DNA of 64,000 nt from Fulvivirga sp. M361 (GTDB lineage Bacteria; Bacteroidota; Bacteroidia; Cytophagales; Cyclobacteriaceae), in NCBI RefSeq assembly GCF_007097395.1, contig NZ_VKDC01000014.1, positions 62,001 through 126,000 on the forward strand. The letters run 5' to 3'. The notes under the pieces are model-generated. The model was not told the DNA's origin, made no database searches, and saw only the letters and a program-made list of their open reading frames with translations. Below, one piece after another: positions 33,265-42,030 of the stretch (positions are counted from its first letter, which is position 1; the number at the start of each line of letters is the position of its first letter). The position numbers were made by a program, and so were the translations under genes.

Positions 33265-34629
33265 TTAACTATACTGCATCAAATCGAGCCCTTCTCTCAC
33301 TATCTTTTGTATATCATTTTTGGATACATCTACGAACTCGCACAACGCCAGATCTTCTTCTACCACTTCATAAATGCCCAACGCTTCCATATCATCAAAA
33401 TCCTCTGCAAGAATAGCTTTCAATAGATAAGTTGGTAAAATGTCCATCGGTAGTACTTTTTCAAATACTCCTGTCTGCACAAATGCCCTATGTTGACCTT
33501 TTGAATTAGTATCCAGAATATACTCTTTATTTGGATTCAAAAAGGATAAAAGACCAAAAGCCCGCTGAAAACTAAGCTTATTGGTAGTAGGTTTGATCCA
33601 TCCGAACAATTCGTAATAATCTCCTTCAGGTATAACAGATATCATATGATCAAAAAATCCCATGTGCCCGTCGTGCGCTATTTTCTCTCCCGTCAGCACA
33701 TTACCTGAAACACAACGTACGTGATCACTTTTCAGATTGCCATTAACAAATTTCTTAATAGAAGCACCTAAATAGGTTTTATAATATTGCGGATCTTTGA
33801 TCTCTGACCCTGTCACAGCGATGATCTTGGAAGCATCATATTTACCTTCCAAAAACAGCTTACCAATTTGTATAACTCCGTATGGATTGATCGTCCACGC
33901 TGTTTCCCCTTTATTGATAGGATCTAAATGATGTATTTGAACTCCAACGTTACCTGCCGGATGGGCTCCTGAAAACTTATTGATCTGTACATTTTTCGCC
34001 TGAGCGAACATTGTAGATACTTCAGCGTTGGAGTCAATATTGAGCTGTACTTTGCCGGATGTTAATTTTTTAAGCAGGTCTAAACCTGCCTGAAAGTACT
34101 GATCCTGCCCCTTAAAAATAAACGCATAATCCGGAGCAAGAGGATGACTGTCAAAAGCAGAGATAAATATTGCCTTCGGTGTTACTTCCGGATCAGCCAG
34201 GACACCATAAGGGCGCTGAACCAGATTGGGCCATACACCCCCTTGCAGCATTTTCTCAATAATTGCCTCTTTCGAAAGTGTCGCGATATCCGAAACAGAG
34301 TGGACATCTGACTGTTCATATTGGATCTCTTTATCTGCCAGTATCACTACTTCCAGTAACTTCCTTTTTTCTCCACGTCGTATTTCTACTATTTCCCCAC
34401 TCACCGGGGCTACATGAAGTATTTTTTCACTTTTCTTGTCAAAAAGAATAGGCGTTCCTGCTTTTACATTATCCCCTTCAGCCACCATTAGCTTGGGTCT
34501 TAAAATACCATGAAAAGAGGTAGGCTTATAAGCAAAAGTTTCGGGTTGCTCAACTTCGGAAATCCTCTTTTCAGCTTTACCAGCCAAGTTGATATCAAAC
34601 CCTTTTTTCAGCTTGATGAATTTAGACAT
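33265..34629 (-). CDS. nqrA: Na+-translocating NADH:quinone reductase subunit A
   Basis: 454 residues, soluble. Marks: KLKKGFDINLAGKAEKRI at the start, FHGILRPKLMVAEGDNVKAG (lipoyl-like barrel), GVWPNLVQRPYGVLADPEV, IFISAFDSHPLAPDYAFI, HVRCVSGNVLTGEKI, and DILPTYLLKAILAEDFDDMEALGIYEVVEEDLALCEFVD at the end. First gene of nqrABCDE. The complex oxidises NADH, reduces ubiquinone or menaquinone, and pumps Na+ outward. The NADH-oxidising subunit gene nqrF is not in this cluster. Confidence 0.95.
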   Translation of the reverse strand: MSKFIKLKKGFDINLAGKAEKRISEVEQPETFAYKPTSFHGILRPKLMVAEGDNVKAGTPILFDKKSEKILHVAPVSGEIVEIRRGEKRKLLEVVILADKEIQYEQSDVHSVSDIATLSKEAIIEKMLQGGVWPNLVQRPYGVLADPEVTPKAIFISAFDSHPLAPDYAFIFKGQDQYFQAGLDLLKKLTSGKVQLNIDSNAEVSTMFAQAKNVQINKFSGAHPAGNVGVQIHHLDPINKGETAWTINPYGVIQIGKLFLEGKYDASKIIAVTGSEIKDPQYYKTYLGASIKKFVNGNLKSDHVRCVSGNVLTGEKIAHDGHMGFFDHMISVIPEGDYYELFGWIKPTTNKLSFQRAFGLLSFLNPNKEYILDTNSKGQHRAFVQTGVFEKVLPMDILPTYLLKAILAEDFDDMEALGIYEVVEEDLALCEFVDVSKNDIQKIVREGLDLMQYS

Positions 34630-34739
34630 GCTTTGTTATAAGATTCAGATTTTTCACAAATCGCGGGTAAAATTAATAATTTTTCCTACAATTAAAATTG
34701 ATTACTTTTATTATTCAACGATTTAAAACTCACTCCTTT

Positions 34740-35444
34740 TTAAGACCGGGAAGACTCAGGCGACTCTTGTAAAATCCTGCCTAAAGCCAGGTTCACTATT
34801 TCATCGATCTGTTCTTCAAGCAGCAGAAACGTTGTATTAACAACAATAGCATCTTTTGCCTGCTTTAATGGGCTTTCTTGCCGAGTGGTATCAATAGTAT
34901 CCCTCATTTCCAGATTGTCCATGATCTCATCGAAGTTCACCATTTGGCCTTTTTCCAACAATTCTTTCTGACGTCTTTCTGCTCTCACGTGCATATCTGC
35001 CAACATAAATATTTTTAGTTCTGCCTCAGGAAAAACTACCGTACCGATGTCCCTTCCATCCATTACCACACCTTTTTTCTTTCCAAGACGTCGTTGTTGG
35101 GCTACCATGGCATCTCTTACTGCTCTGATCCGACTCACCTGGCTAACGCTTTCAGAAATATACATCTGGCGAATTTCCTTCTCTACGTTCAATCCATTCA
35201 GATAGGTGTCAAAGGAACCTTTCTCTGCATTCAATACAAATGATACTTCAATATTAGCTACCGCTTTAGCAATGTCTTTTTCATTACTGAGGCTTACATG
35301 ATTTTGTTGAAAATACAAAGTAACTGCTCTGTACATTGCCCCTGTATCGATATAGGTATATCCTAAAGCGCTCGCTACCTCCCTGGCAGTGGAACTTTTA
35401 CCACATGCCGAATATCCATCAATAGCAATAACAATCTTCTTCAT
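34740..35444 (-). CDS. cmk: Cytidylate kinase
   Basis: 234 residues. IAIDGYSACGKSSTAREVA is the P-loop, YIDTGAMYRAVTLYF the CMP-site strand, GRDIGTVVFPEAELKIFMLAD the conserved GRDIG segment, and RAERRQKEL and RDTIDTTRQESPLKQAKDA the lid and closing Arg/Asp motifs. Phosphorylates CMP and dCMP with ATP in the cytoplasm. Length is normal for the family. Monocistronic or with the tiny lipoprotein gene just upstream on the same strand. Confidence 0.95.
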   Translation of the reverse strand: MKKIVIAIDGYSACGKSSTAREVASALGYTYIDTGAMYRAVTLYFQQNHVSLSNEKDIAKAVANIEVSFVLNAEKGSFDTYLNGLNVEKEIRQMYISESVSQVSRIRAVRDAMVAQQRRLGKKKGVVMDGRDIGTVVFPEAELKIFMLADMHVRAERRQKELLEKGQMVNFDEIMDNLEMRDTIDTTRQESPLKQAKDAIVVNTTFLLLEEQIDEIVNLALGRILQESPESSRS

Positions 35445-35458
35445 TCTTAGTTACAGTT

Positions 35459-35590
35459 TCAGCAGTCTTTCATTGGACAAGGAATAGGCTTGCCTTTCTT
35501 GAGTTTTCCATTACGCTTTTGTGTGGATGCGCAAGTTGCCAGCGATAATACAATTACCCCTAGTAATACAGATCTCACTATTCGTCTCAT
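35459..35590 (-). CDS. 43-residue lipoprotein
   Basis: An ATG at 35590 opens MRRIVRSVLLGVIVLSLATC, a perfect short signal peptide with a lipobox (LATC, Cys 20), then a basic stretch ASTQKRNGKLKKGKPIPCP ending MKDC and a stop at 35459. After lipid attachment the mature peptide would be 24 residues with two further cysteines (Cys 38 and Cys 43). It is 14 nt upstream of the cmk start on the same strand, so probably in the same transcript. The CP-x-x-x-C ending resembles small conserved lipoproteins I have seen in Bacteroidota. Function unknown. Confidence 0.7.
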   Translation of the reverse strand: MRRIVRSVLLGVIVLSLATCASTQKRNGKLKKGKPIPCPMKDC

Positions 35591-35728
35591 AGACTGCAAA
35601 GATGGGCAGAAAAATTGTGAGCGGTATTGAATAATGGCCTTATTTCAACTCAAATCAGCGAGCATATTGACTTTCTCACTTTTCTTTACACTTATATATG
35701 GAAATCCATTGTTTAGATACGGGAAACG

Positions 35729-36412
35729 CTAGGATATTTCATCTTTCGATTTCATTTGGAATCCAATTTTCACACCTCCGCCCAAAGCTTGGGTTTTTTC
35801 TATTTTCTGATGCAACGAAATAGTTCTGATCTCAGGAAATGAGGGAGCTATAAGATCAGATTCAATGGCTTGAGTAATCAAGAGTTTGATGAACATATTC
35901 AAGTCAATGTCGGTAATTGGCTTTTCAGAAACCCTGTCAAACATAAATCCCAATTGACGCTCTCCCTCGATCATGAAATGCCGGTCACAGTTCACAAAAA
36001 GTCTTGCCAGCAAAAACCCCGGATCCGTCAGTCGATTGTATTTGAATGAATCGACCATAAAATTATAAACATTGATCTGCCCCAAATATCTCCTGAATGT
36101 ATTTTCTGCGACATGATCACTTTTATTAAAGCCATGTTCTTTATCCAGCGTGATAATATTGGTGTGCATAATAAACACCAAAAGATCACCGCCTATTTTC
36201 ATATGGAATTCCTGGCCATTTTCTCCGACCACTTCCATAGCAATACCTTCATCACAAGAGGTGATGCGATCTCTTATTTGACTAATTACCTTGTGTGCTT
36301 CTTTTTCAAGTATTTCAAATACATCGCATAAATTTCTGTAAGCAACTTGCTTAACAGATAGTTTGGTTTCAAGCTGTTTTGCGATAAAGGATAATGGATC
36401 TTGCTCTGTCAT
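35729..36412 (-). CDS. Conserved hypothetical protein (Cytophagales type)
   Basis: 227 residues, no signal peptide or membrane helix. The chain reads as a mixed alpha/beta soluble domain: KLSVKQVAYRNLCDVFEILE, GQEFHMKIGGDLLVFIMHTN, ENTFRRYLGQINVYNFMVDS, GERQLGFMFDRVSEKPITDI, ending with a polar tail. I do not recognise a named family. It diverges from a small charged gene at 36465, with about 50 nt between them. Confidence 0.65.
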   Translation of the reverse strand: MTEQDPLSFIAKQLETKLSVKQVAYRNLCDVFEILEKEAHKVISQIRDRITSCDEGIAMEVVGENGQEFHMKIGGDLLVFIMHTNIITLDKEHGFNKSDHVAENTFRRYLGQINVYNFMVDSFKYNRLTDPGFLLARLFVNCDRHFMIEGERQLGFMFDRVSEKPITDIDLNMFIKLLITQAIESDLIAPSFPEIRTISLHQKIEKTQALGGGVKIGFQMKSKDEIS

Positions 36413-36464
36413 ACTAACTTTTCACAGGTTGATACGTATTTTCAAGTAAGAAAACTAACATACT

Positions 36465-36746
36465 ATGGGAAGAAAACCTGAAGGACAAGCCGAGAAAATG
36501 TTTAAAAAGGTCGGAAAGAAGATTGATGAGCTTTTAGCAGACCTGAAAGAAGCAGGCGCCAATGCAGAAGAAGAATACGCTGAGCGGATTGATGAGTTGA
36601 AACGTAGTGGCGAAAAACTTAAAGACGAGTTCTCAAATTTCAAAGACAAACACAAGGACAGGATCGACGATGTGGAACAAAACTTAAAAAAAGCCGGTGA
36701 AGACTTGAAAAATGCCTTTAATTCAGCATTTAAGAAGGGGGAGTAA
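36465..36746 (+). CDS. Small charged helical protein
   Basis: 93 residues, about half of them Lys, Glu, Asp or Arg, predicted as long amphipathic helices: AEKMFKKVGKKIDELLADL, EEYAERIDELKRSGEKLKDE, IDDVEQNLKKAGEDLKNAFN. The repeating I-x-x-L / L-x-x-x-G spacing resembles small coiled-coil or desiccation-type proteins (for example apolipoprotein- or YtxH-like). No signal peptide. Function unknown. Confidence 0.65.
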   Translation: MGRKPEGQAEKMFKKVGKKIDELLADLKEAGANAEEEYAERIDELKRSGEKLKDEFSNFKDKHKDRIDDVEQNLKKAGEDLKNAFNSAFKKGE

Positions 36747-36902
36747 AGAAATCGGATTGACCCCGGGGCCATTGATAATCCATATTAGCAGGGAAAAAGT
36801 GTACAGAAGTATCTTCTGAATTTCGTGCCGGGTTATTGAGTTACCAACGTGTCATTTAGTTTAGCTAAAGGAAGCGCCTGTCACTTCATAAGGCAACATA
36901 AA

Positions 36903-36928
36903 AAAAGCCTGAGTGAACCCAGGCTTTT
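36903..36928 (-). terminator. Terminator of the acidic lipoprotein gene
   Basis: AAAAGCCTG (36903-36911) and CAGGCTTTT (36920-36928) pair perfectly with an 8-nt loop, about 25 nt past the leftward stop codon at 36953; the outer pairs supply the T-run on the minus strand. It could also stop rightward transcripts from 36465-36746. Confidence 0.8.
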
Positions 36929-36952
36929 AAGCTATTCTATTTTCAATTTGGA

Positions 36953-38077
36953 TTAGTCACCAAAATCCCAATTATCGAATTCTCCATCCACTTCATCGAT
37001 AGCAGGCTGAAGTATATCTTCAAGTTTTTCCTTGGAACCGTCAGCATATACCACATAAGGAACTTCCTCTTCATAACCATCTTCATCTTCCTCCTCCTCA
37101 ATCACGATATCTCCTACTTTGTTCGCACCATCAAATAGTTCCAAATTTATGAATTCATTAACATCAACGTCTTCATCCTCTGTATCAAGTTCTTGAGCAT
37201 TGATATTGCCTTGAAGTTTGATGTTCATATATTGAACAAATCCGCTTGCTTCTTTGACTTCTTCTTTATCAGCACTTTGGAAAGTAACCGTAAGGTCAGC
37301 AGAAGTGATGACAGCGTCGCCTTCAGTGATAGAAGCAGAAAGTGTCGCACTGGCTGACTGGGAATCATCAAAATTCACGGTGAAATTGTAAGGATTAAGG
37401 AAAAGACTTGCATTTCCAGAAACAGGATCACCTATAGTATTATAGCTAGCTGCAAAATCAAGCTTTATCTGTACTGTTTCGTCCACACTTAATTCTGCAC
37501 TGATTTTTGTAGGTACATAATAAATATCTATCTCTCCCGGAAAGAAATCATCTTCTTCCTCAATGGCCTTTTCAGTATAGTCATTAATACGAAGTGATAC
37601 ATTATTAGTCTCAGACTCTCCGGCTGGAAAATTGATAACAATTATGTCTGAGCTTTCCTGAGATTTCACAAATTCCTCAGCCTCGGCATCCCAATCATAT
37701 ATACCTTTATTTCCCTCGAAATCAAAGTCACCGTCCTCCTGAACGCGATTAAAATCAACAGATTTAGCAGGAACAAAAATAGTTTTAAAGAGCATTGATC
37801 TTGATTTGAACCATTTCTTTCGTCCTTCCTGGTCCAGTTCGGCCAAGCGGCCGTTGAAAGGATCGCTCACGTCTAATAAAGCGAACAAGTCGTTCATAGC
37901 TTCAACGCCGTCAGACTGGATCATATTTACCACGTCATCTGACATGTCGGTGCCCAGGTTATCCATGGATACCTGTGCCTGTTCCGCATTAAGAGGAGTG
38001 CCCGATTCTTCATCATCGTTACATGATATTGCAAAAGCAATCGGAATAATAAGAGTAAAAAATATTGACTTTTTCAT
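36953..38077 (-). CDS. Acidic lipoprotein of unknown function
   Basis: 374 residues. Signal peptide with lipobox AISC (MKKSIFFTLIIPIAFAISC, Cys 19). The chain is very acidic, with runs such as EEEEDEDGYEEE, and has beta-rich segments (ISAELSVDETVQIKLDFAAS, ASATLSASITEGDAVITSAD) and an N-terminal helical part (DDVVNMIQSDGVEAMNDLFA). No named domain recognised. It is followed on the minus strand by a strong terminator and so is probably a single-gene unit. Confidence 0.75.
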   Translation of the reverse strand: MKKSIFFTLIIPIAFAISCNDDEESGTPLNAEQAQVSMDNLGTDMSDDVVNMIQSDGVEAMNDLFALLDVSDPFNGRLAELDQEGRKKWFKSRSMLFKTIFVPAKSVDFNRVQEDGDFDFEGNKGIYDWDAEAEEFVKSQESSDIIVINFPAGESETNNVSLRINDYTEKAIEEEDDFFPGEIDIYYVPTKISAELSVDETVQIKLDFAASYNTIGDPVSGNASLFLNPYNFTVNFDDSQSASATLSASITEGDAVITSADLTVTFQSADKEEVKEASGFVQYMNIKLQGNINAQELDTEDEDVDVNEFINLELFDGANKVGDIVIEEEEDEDGYEEEVPYVVYADGSKEKLEDILQPAIDEVDGEFDNWDFGD

Positions 38078-38149
38078 TTTTCAGTTAGTTACTTGATTAT
38101 CGTGATCTTTTAATACCAAATAGCAGTCGAAAGGTAACTGTCTAACATA

Positions 38150-38185
38150 TAAAAAAATCCCTTCCGAATTGAAAGAGATTTTTTA
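38150..38185 (-). terminator. Terminator of the rplM-tsf operon
   Basis: A-rich arm AAAAAATC(CCTT) pairs with (AAGA)GATTTTTT, giving an A-U rich hairpin some 25 nt beyond the tsf stop codon with a T-run on the minus strand. Confidence 0.6.
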
Positions 38186-38207
38186 AGCTTCAAATTTCTT
38201 AGCTGGA

Positions 38208-39038
38208 TTAGCCAATAACAATTCTTTTAAATTCAGATACAGTCAGTCCCTGCTGTACGCTGTCCAGGTATTTACTCACCGTTACACCATTGTCTTTGAC
38301 AAATTGTTGATTAAGTAATGTATTGTCTTTATAGAATTTTTGCAGCTTACCCTGAGCAATCTTATCGACAATATTTTCAGGCTTACCTTCTGCCAATGCC
38401 TGCTCTCTCCCGATCTCTAATTCTTTTTCGACCGTACTTCTGTCCACACCGTTTTTATCAACAGCAACAGGGTTCATAGCAGCTATCTGCATACCTACAT
38501 CTTTTCCTGCTTCTGAAACGTCAGCTCCACCAGCACCTTGCAAGGCCACCAATACACCAAGTTTATTACCAGCATGAATGTAAGGAACTACAGCGTCACC
38601 ACTTAGTCTTACATATTCACTGATCTCTATCTTTTCTCCAATCTTACCTACCATTTCAGTGATTTTATCAGATACAGTAAGGTCTCCGATTTTTTCACCG
38701 TTCAATGCAGCGATATCTGAAGGAGAATTTTCGAAAGCCGCATCGATAATGTCATTACCTAATGCCAGGAACTCTTCATTCTTACCTACAAAGTCAGTCT
38801 CACAATTCAAAGCGATCAAAACACCTTCTGTGTGGTCCGCATTAGTTTTCACAAATACAGACCCTTCTTTGGTATCTCTATCAGCCCTGGAAGCGGACAC
38901 TTTTTGCCCCTTTTTTCTTAAAATTTCTATCGCTTTATCAAAATCACCTTCAGCTTCGGTCAAAGCCTTTTTACAGTCCATCATACCTGCGCCGGTCATT
39001 TGTCGGAGCTTATTTACGTCTTTAGCGGTAATTGCCAT
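38208..39038 (-). CDS. tsf: Elongation factor Ts
   Basis: 276 residues. N-terminal UBA-like helices (AITAKDVNKLRQMTGAGMMD, CKKALTEAEGDFDKAIEIL) and the TDFVGKNEEF motif in LIALNCETDFVGKNEEFLAL are diagnostic. The core domain follows with HAGNKLGVLVALQGAG and ends LDSVQQGLTVSEFKRIVIG. EF-Ts releases GDP from EF-Tu. Last gene of the rplM-rpsI-rpsB-tsf operon. Confidence 0.97.
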   Translation of the reverse strand: MAITAKDVNKLRQMTGAGMMDCKKALTEAEGDFDKAIEILRKKGQKVSASRADRDTKEGSVFVKTNADHTEGVLIALNCETDFVGKNEEFLALGNDIIDAAFENSPSDIAALNGEKIGDLTVSDKITEMVGKIGEKIEISEYVRLSGDAVVPYIHAGNKLGVLVALQGAGGADVSEAGKDVGMQIAAMNPVAVDKNGVDRSTVEKELEIGREQALAEGKPENIVDKIAQGKLQKFYKDNTLLNQQFVKDNGVTVSKYLDSVQQGLTVSEFKRIVIG

Positions 39039-39153
39039 GATTTTAGGTTTTGTATTTCTTGTTTTAGATTGTTTTTAACGAAAAATTGAACACCGGTTTA
39101 ATTCCAATGTTCAATTTTCCTATGCGTTTATTCCAGATGTAGATTAAGAAAAT

Positions 39154-39924
39154 TTACTCTTTTACTGCCTCCTCTTCATCAACTTTTTTCTTAGCTTCTT
39201 CTTCCTTTTGAAGTGCTGCCTGTTCTTTATCTTTCTTCCTTTCCATCAATGCCTCTTCCATTACTTTACCAACATGTTCTGTAATCAATGAAATTGATTT
39301 AAAAGCATCATCGTTAGCAGGAATAGGAAAGTCCACCCCTCTTGGATCGGAATTAGTATCGACCATAGCAAATACCGGAATATTCAGTTTTTGAGCTTCC
39401 TTAACTGCTATATGTTCTCTTTTCACATCTATGACAAACAATGCCGCAGGGAGACGATTGAGGTCCGCTATTCCACCTAAAACTTTCTCCAGCTTATCCT
39501 TTTCTCTGGATACCATCAATCTCTCTCTCTTTGCCAGGTTCAGATAAGCCTCATCTTTCATTAATTTTTCGATGGAGGTCATTTTCTTCAATGACTTTCT
39601 TATTGTAGCAAAGTTTGTGAGCATTCCACCCAACCATCGCTCGGTAACGAAAGGCATGTTTAACCTTTTAGCCTCAGTAGAAACGATGTCTTGAGCTTGC
39701 TTTTTAGTAGCTACAAATAATACTTTTCTTCCTGATCTTACGATGTTCTTAAGTGCATAAGATGCTTTTTCGAGGCACTCAAGGGTTTTATTTAAATCAA
39801 TAATGTGGATACCATTTTTCTCCATGAAAATGTACTGAGACATTTTGGGATCCCACTTTCTCGTCAAGTGTCCGAAATGAACACCAGCATCTAGTAAGTC
39901 TTTGTATTCTAGTTTATTTGCCAT
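39154..39924 (-). CDS. rpsB: 30S ribosomal protein S2
   Basis: 256 residues. DLLDAGVHFGHLTRKWDPKM, EKNGIHIIDLNKTLECLEKA, VLFVATKKQAQDIV, FVTERWLGGMLTNFATIRKS and PVFAMVDTNSDPRGVDFPIPANDDA are typical S2 blocks. The C-terminus is a Lys/Glu-rich tail. Starts 31 nt after rpsI. Confidence 0.97.
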   Translation of the reverse strand: MANKLEYKDLLDAGVHFGHLTRKWDPKMSQYIFMEKNGIHIIDLNKTLECLEKASYALKNIVRSGRKVLFVATKKQAQDIVSTEAKRLNMPFVTERWLGGMLTNFATIRKSLKKMTSIEKLMKDEAYLNLAKRERLMVSREKDKLEKVLGGIADLNRLPAALFVIDVKREHIAVKEAQKLNIPVFAMVDTNSDPRGVDFPIPANDDAFKSISLITEHVGKVMEEALMERKKDKEQAALQKEEEAKKKVDEEEAVKE

Positions 39925-39955
39925 TAATACTTGTTTTTCTATTTCAGCGAAAGAA

Positions 39956-40342
39956 TTAACGTTTACTGAACTGGAATTTCCTACGCGCTTTCCTTCTTCC
40001 GTACTTCTTTCGTTCCACCATGCGAGGATCTCTAGTCAGAAAACCTTCTTTTTTCAAAGGTGCTCTGTGCTCAGGGTCGATCTCAACTAACGCCCTGGAC
40101 ACTGCTAAACGGATCGCTTCGGCCTGGCCGGCAGGTCCTCCGCCTTCAACATTAACCTTAATATCGAAATCGGAAACAGCCTCAACCACATTAAGAGGTT
40201 GCTTCACGATGGTTTCCAAAATGTCAGAGACAAAGTAATCTTTTACAGTCCGGTTATTAACTGTGATATCACCCTTTCCGGCAGTCACATAAATTCGTGC
40301 CACCGAGGTTTTTCTTCTACCTATTGAACTTATTACTTCCAT
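39956..40342 (-). CDS. rpsI: 30S ribosomal protein S9
   Basis: 128 residues. SSIGRRKTSVARIYVTAGKG at the start, VEGGGPAGQAEAIRLAVSRA in the middle and the basic tail RKKYGRRKARRKFQFSKR are diagnostic for S9, which reaches its C-terminal tail toward the P-site tRNA. Two bases downstream of rplM. Confidence 0.97.
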   Translation of the reverse strand: MEVISSIGRRKTSVARIYVTAGKGDITVNNRTVKDYFVSDILETIVKQPLNVVEAVSDFDIKVNVEGGGPAGQAEAIRLAVSRALVEIDPEHRAPLKKEGFLTRDPRMVERKKYGRRKARRKFQFSKR

Positions 40343-40344
40343 TC

Positions 40345-40788
40345 TTAAAGTTTTATTTCCTGGGGTTGCTGTGCCGCATGCGGATGTTCCGCACCTTCAT
40401 AAACATACAAGTTTTTAAACAACGATCTACCGATCCTGTTTTTAGGAAGCATGCCTCTTACTGCCCTTTCCACCAAAAGCGTAGAAGACTTATCCTTCAA
40501 TTGCCTTGGGGTAGTCTGGCGTTGACCTCCCGGATAGCCTGTATGAGACACATATACTTTATCTGTCCATTTTTTACCTGTAAGTTGTATTTTATCAGCG
40601 TTGATCACGATGACGTTGTCACCACAATCTACATGAGGAGTGTAGTCCGGCTTGTTCTTTCCTCTGATGATCTTAGCTACTTCACTGGCCAAGCGACCTA
40701 ATACCTTAGCGTCAGCATCAACTACCACCCAATTTTTATCGACCGAGGCCTTATTCGCCGAGATGGTCTTATAACTTAAACTTTCCAC
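40345..40788 (-). CDS. rplM: 50S ribosomal protein L13
   Basis: 147 residues from the GTG at 40788 (MESLSYKTISANKASV), matching the usual Bacteroidota L13 start; the frame is open for 43 more codons upstream, but those overlap the promoter and leader. VLGRLASEVAKIIRGKNKP, YTPHVDCGDNVIVINADKI, RAVRGMLPKNRIGRSLFKNL and HPHAAQQP are typical L13. First gene of the operon. Confidence 0.96.
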   Translation of the reverse strand: MESLSYKTISANKASVDKNWVVVDADAKVLGRLASEVAKIIRGKNKPDYTPHVDCGDNVIVINADKIQLTGKKWTDKVYVSHTGYPGGQRQTTPRQLKDKSSTLLVERAVRGMLPKNRIGRSLFKNLYVYEGAEHPHAAQQPQEIKL

Positions 40789-40843
40789 GCTTTTAAAAGC
40801 TTTGTTTTTACAAATGAATACACCCCTCTCAAAAAAGGGATTG
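40789..40843 (-). ncRNA. Possible L13 operon leader RNA
   Basis: The transcript from the promoter at 40844-40875 would have a leader of some 50 nt. It can form a CCCT/AGGG hairpin, a TTTGT/ACAAA hairpin and contains the palindrome GCTTTTAAAAGC right before the GTG. Autoregulatory L13 leaders are known in Bacteroidia; whether this one matches the published model needs a covariance search. Confidence 0.35.
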
Positions 40844-40875
40844 CAAAGATAGATTGATATATCTTGAAATGCAAT
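40844..40875 (-). promoter_or_regulatory. Promoter of the rplM operon
   Basis: On the minus strand ATTG (40872-40875), 20 nt, TATCTTTG (40844-40851), a near-perfect Bacteroidota promoter. It shows that the longer open frame upstream of rplM is not coding. Confidence 0.7.
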
Positions 40876-40998
40876 AGCCAATATAAATATTTCAGTCCAG
40901 GCACTACCTTGCTTCAAGTTAGCGAAAACACACTTGAATGGTCACTTTATAAGGGTCTGGGATTAGCTATTGTCACAATTCCATCCTGTAGACTGACT

Positions 40999-42030
40999 TT
41001 AGTACGTGGCAAAAGTTACATTCTCTTTGGTAAGTATGTCCAGGGGCATGAATTGCGTAGATGTCACGTCTGATTTAAGAATGAGATGCTTGTAAAAAAC
41101 TTGAACCGCAAGATTACCCTGTAATTTGGGACTTTGGTGGATAAGAAAATCAATGCATCCTTCTTTCAGATATTTCACATTCTCTTCGATCATATCATAG
41201 CCCACCAGACGATAAGTGTTATTTCCCAGTTGCTTTATTCGTTTCACAATTTGATGCGAACGCGAATTAGGTACAAACAAATGCAGTGGATCGCCCATCC
41301 CAATAATAAAGTCTTCATTGATTTGGGACTGTTCACTCTCTATTTCAATCTCTTTAATAAGTGCCGGGTCAAAATTGTTCGTAGCATAAAATTTTCGAAA
41401 ACCCGCGATACGTTCATCCATGGTTTTATTAATGCTGTCGAAATCAGTGTACCTGATAATAACGGAGGGATGCCCCTTCGGACATCCGAAGTTCAGAAGC
41501 TTAGCGGCCAGGAATCCGCTTTGAATAGAATCCTGACCGATGAAGGCCAATGGTTGTACTCCGTCAAGGTTTGAATCAACAAATACAAAAGGAATGTCAT
41601 TCCGGGTAAGTGCCATACATATTTCTTTTGCTTCTTTTGCCTGTAAGGGTGCCATAATTACACCATCAGGTAAAGAGGTCAATGCTTTCTTTGATTGAAT
41701 AATGAAAGAATCTTCATTATGTCTGTCAAAAGTGTAGAAATCCAGCTGCATACCGAGTGAGGCATATTCCTCGGATACACTCATGATACCCGATCTTTGG
41801 GCCTTCCAATATTCATTATCTTCAGGTAGGATCACAGCCAGCGTATAGGTTTTATTCAGCTTTAAATTTCTTGCAAAAACATTGGTGGAATAATTCCCCT
41901 CTTTAGCAATTTTTAACACTTGATCACGCGTAGCAGCAGCTACCTCACCTCTATCATGAAGCACTCTGTCAACAGTGCCTACCGATACTCCGGCCAATCT
42001 CGCAATTTCCTTTATTGTAATCCTTTTCAT
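40999..42030 (-). CDS. LacI family transcriptional regulator
   Basis: 343 residues. N-terminal LacI helix-turn-helix ITIKEIARLAGVSVGTVDRV with hinge HDRGEVAAATRDQVLKIAKE, followed by a periplasmic-binding-like sensor domain (YTLAVILPEDNEYWKAQRSG, PDGVIMAPLQAKEAKEIC, IPFVFVDSNLDGV). Divergent from kdgK-eda with about 310 nt between, so it probably controls ketodeoxygluconate use and itself. The effector is unknown, possibly KDG or KDPG (inference). Confidence 0.88.
   Translation of the reverse strand: MKRITIKEIARLAGVSVGTVDRVLHDRGEVAAATRDQVLKIAKEGNYSTNVFARNLKLNKTYTLAVILPEDNEYWKAQRSGIMSVSEEYASLGMQLDFYTFDRHNEDSFIIQSKKALTSLPDGVIMAPLQAKEAKEICMALTRNDIPFVFVDSNLDGVQPLAFIGQDSIQSGFLAAKLLNFGCPKGHPSVIIRYTDFDSINKTMDERIAGFRKFYATNNFDPALIKEIEIESEQSQINEDFIIGMGDPLHLFVPNSRSHQIVKRIKQLGNNTYRLVGYDMIEENVKYLKEGCIDFLIHQSPKLQGNLAVQVFYKHLILKSDVTSTQFMPLDILTKENVTFATY

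Noticed and set aside
40789-40917. 43-codon N-terminal extension of L13
   Set aside because: It overlaps a near-consensus promoter and leader, and family members start at the MESLSYKT-like position.
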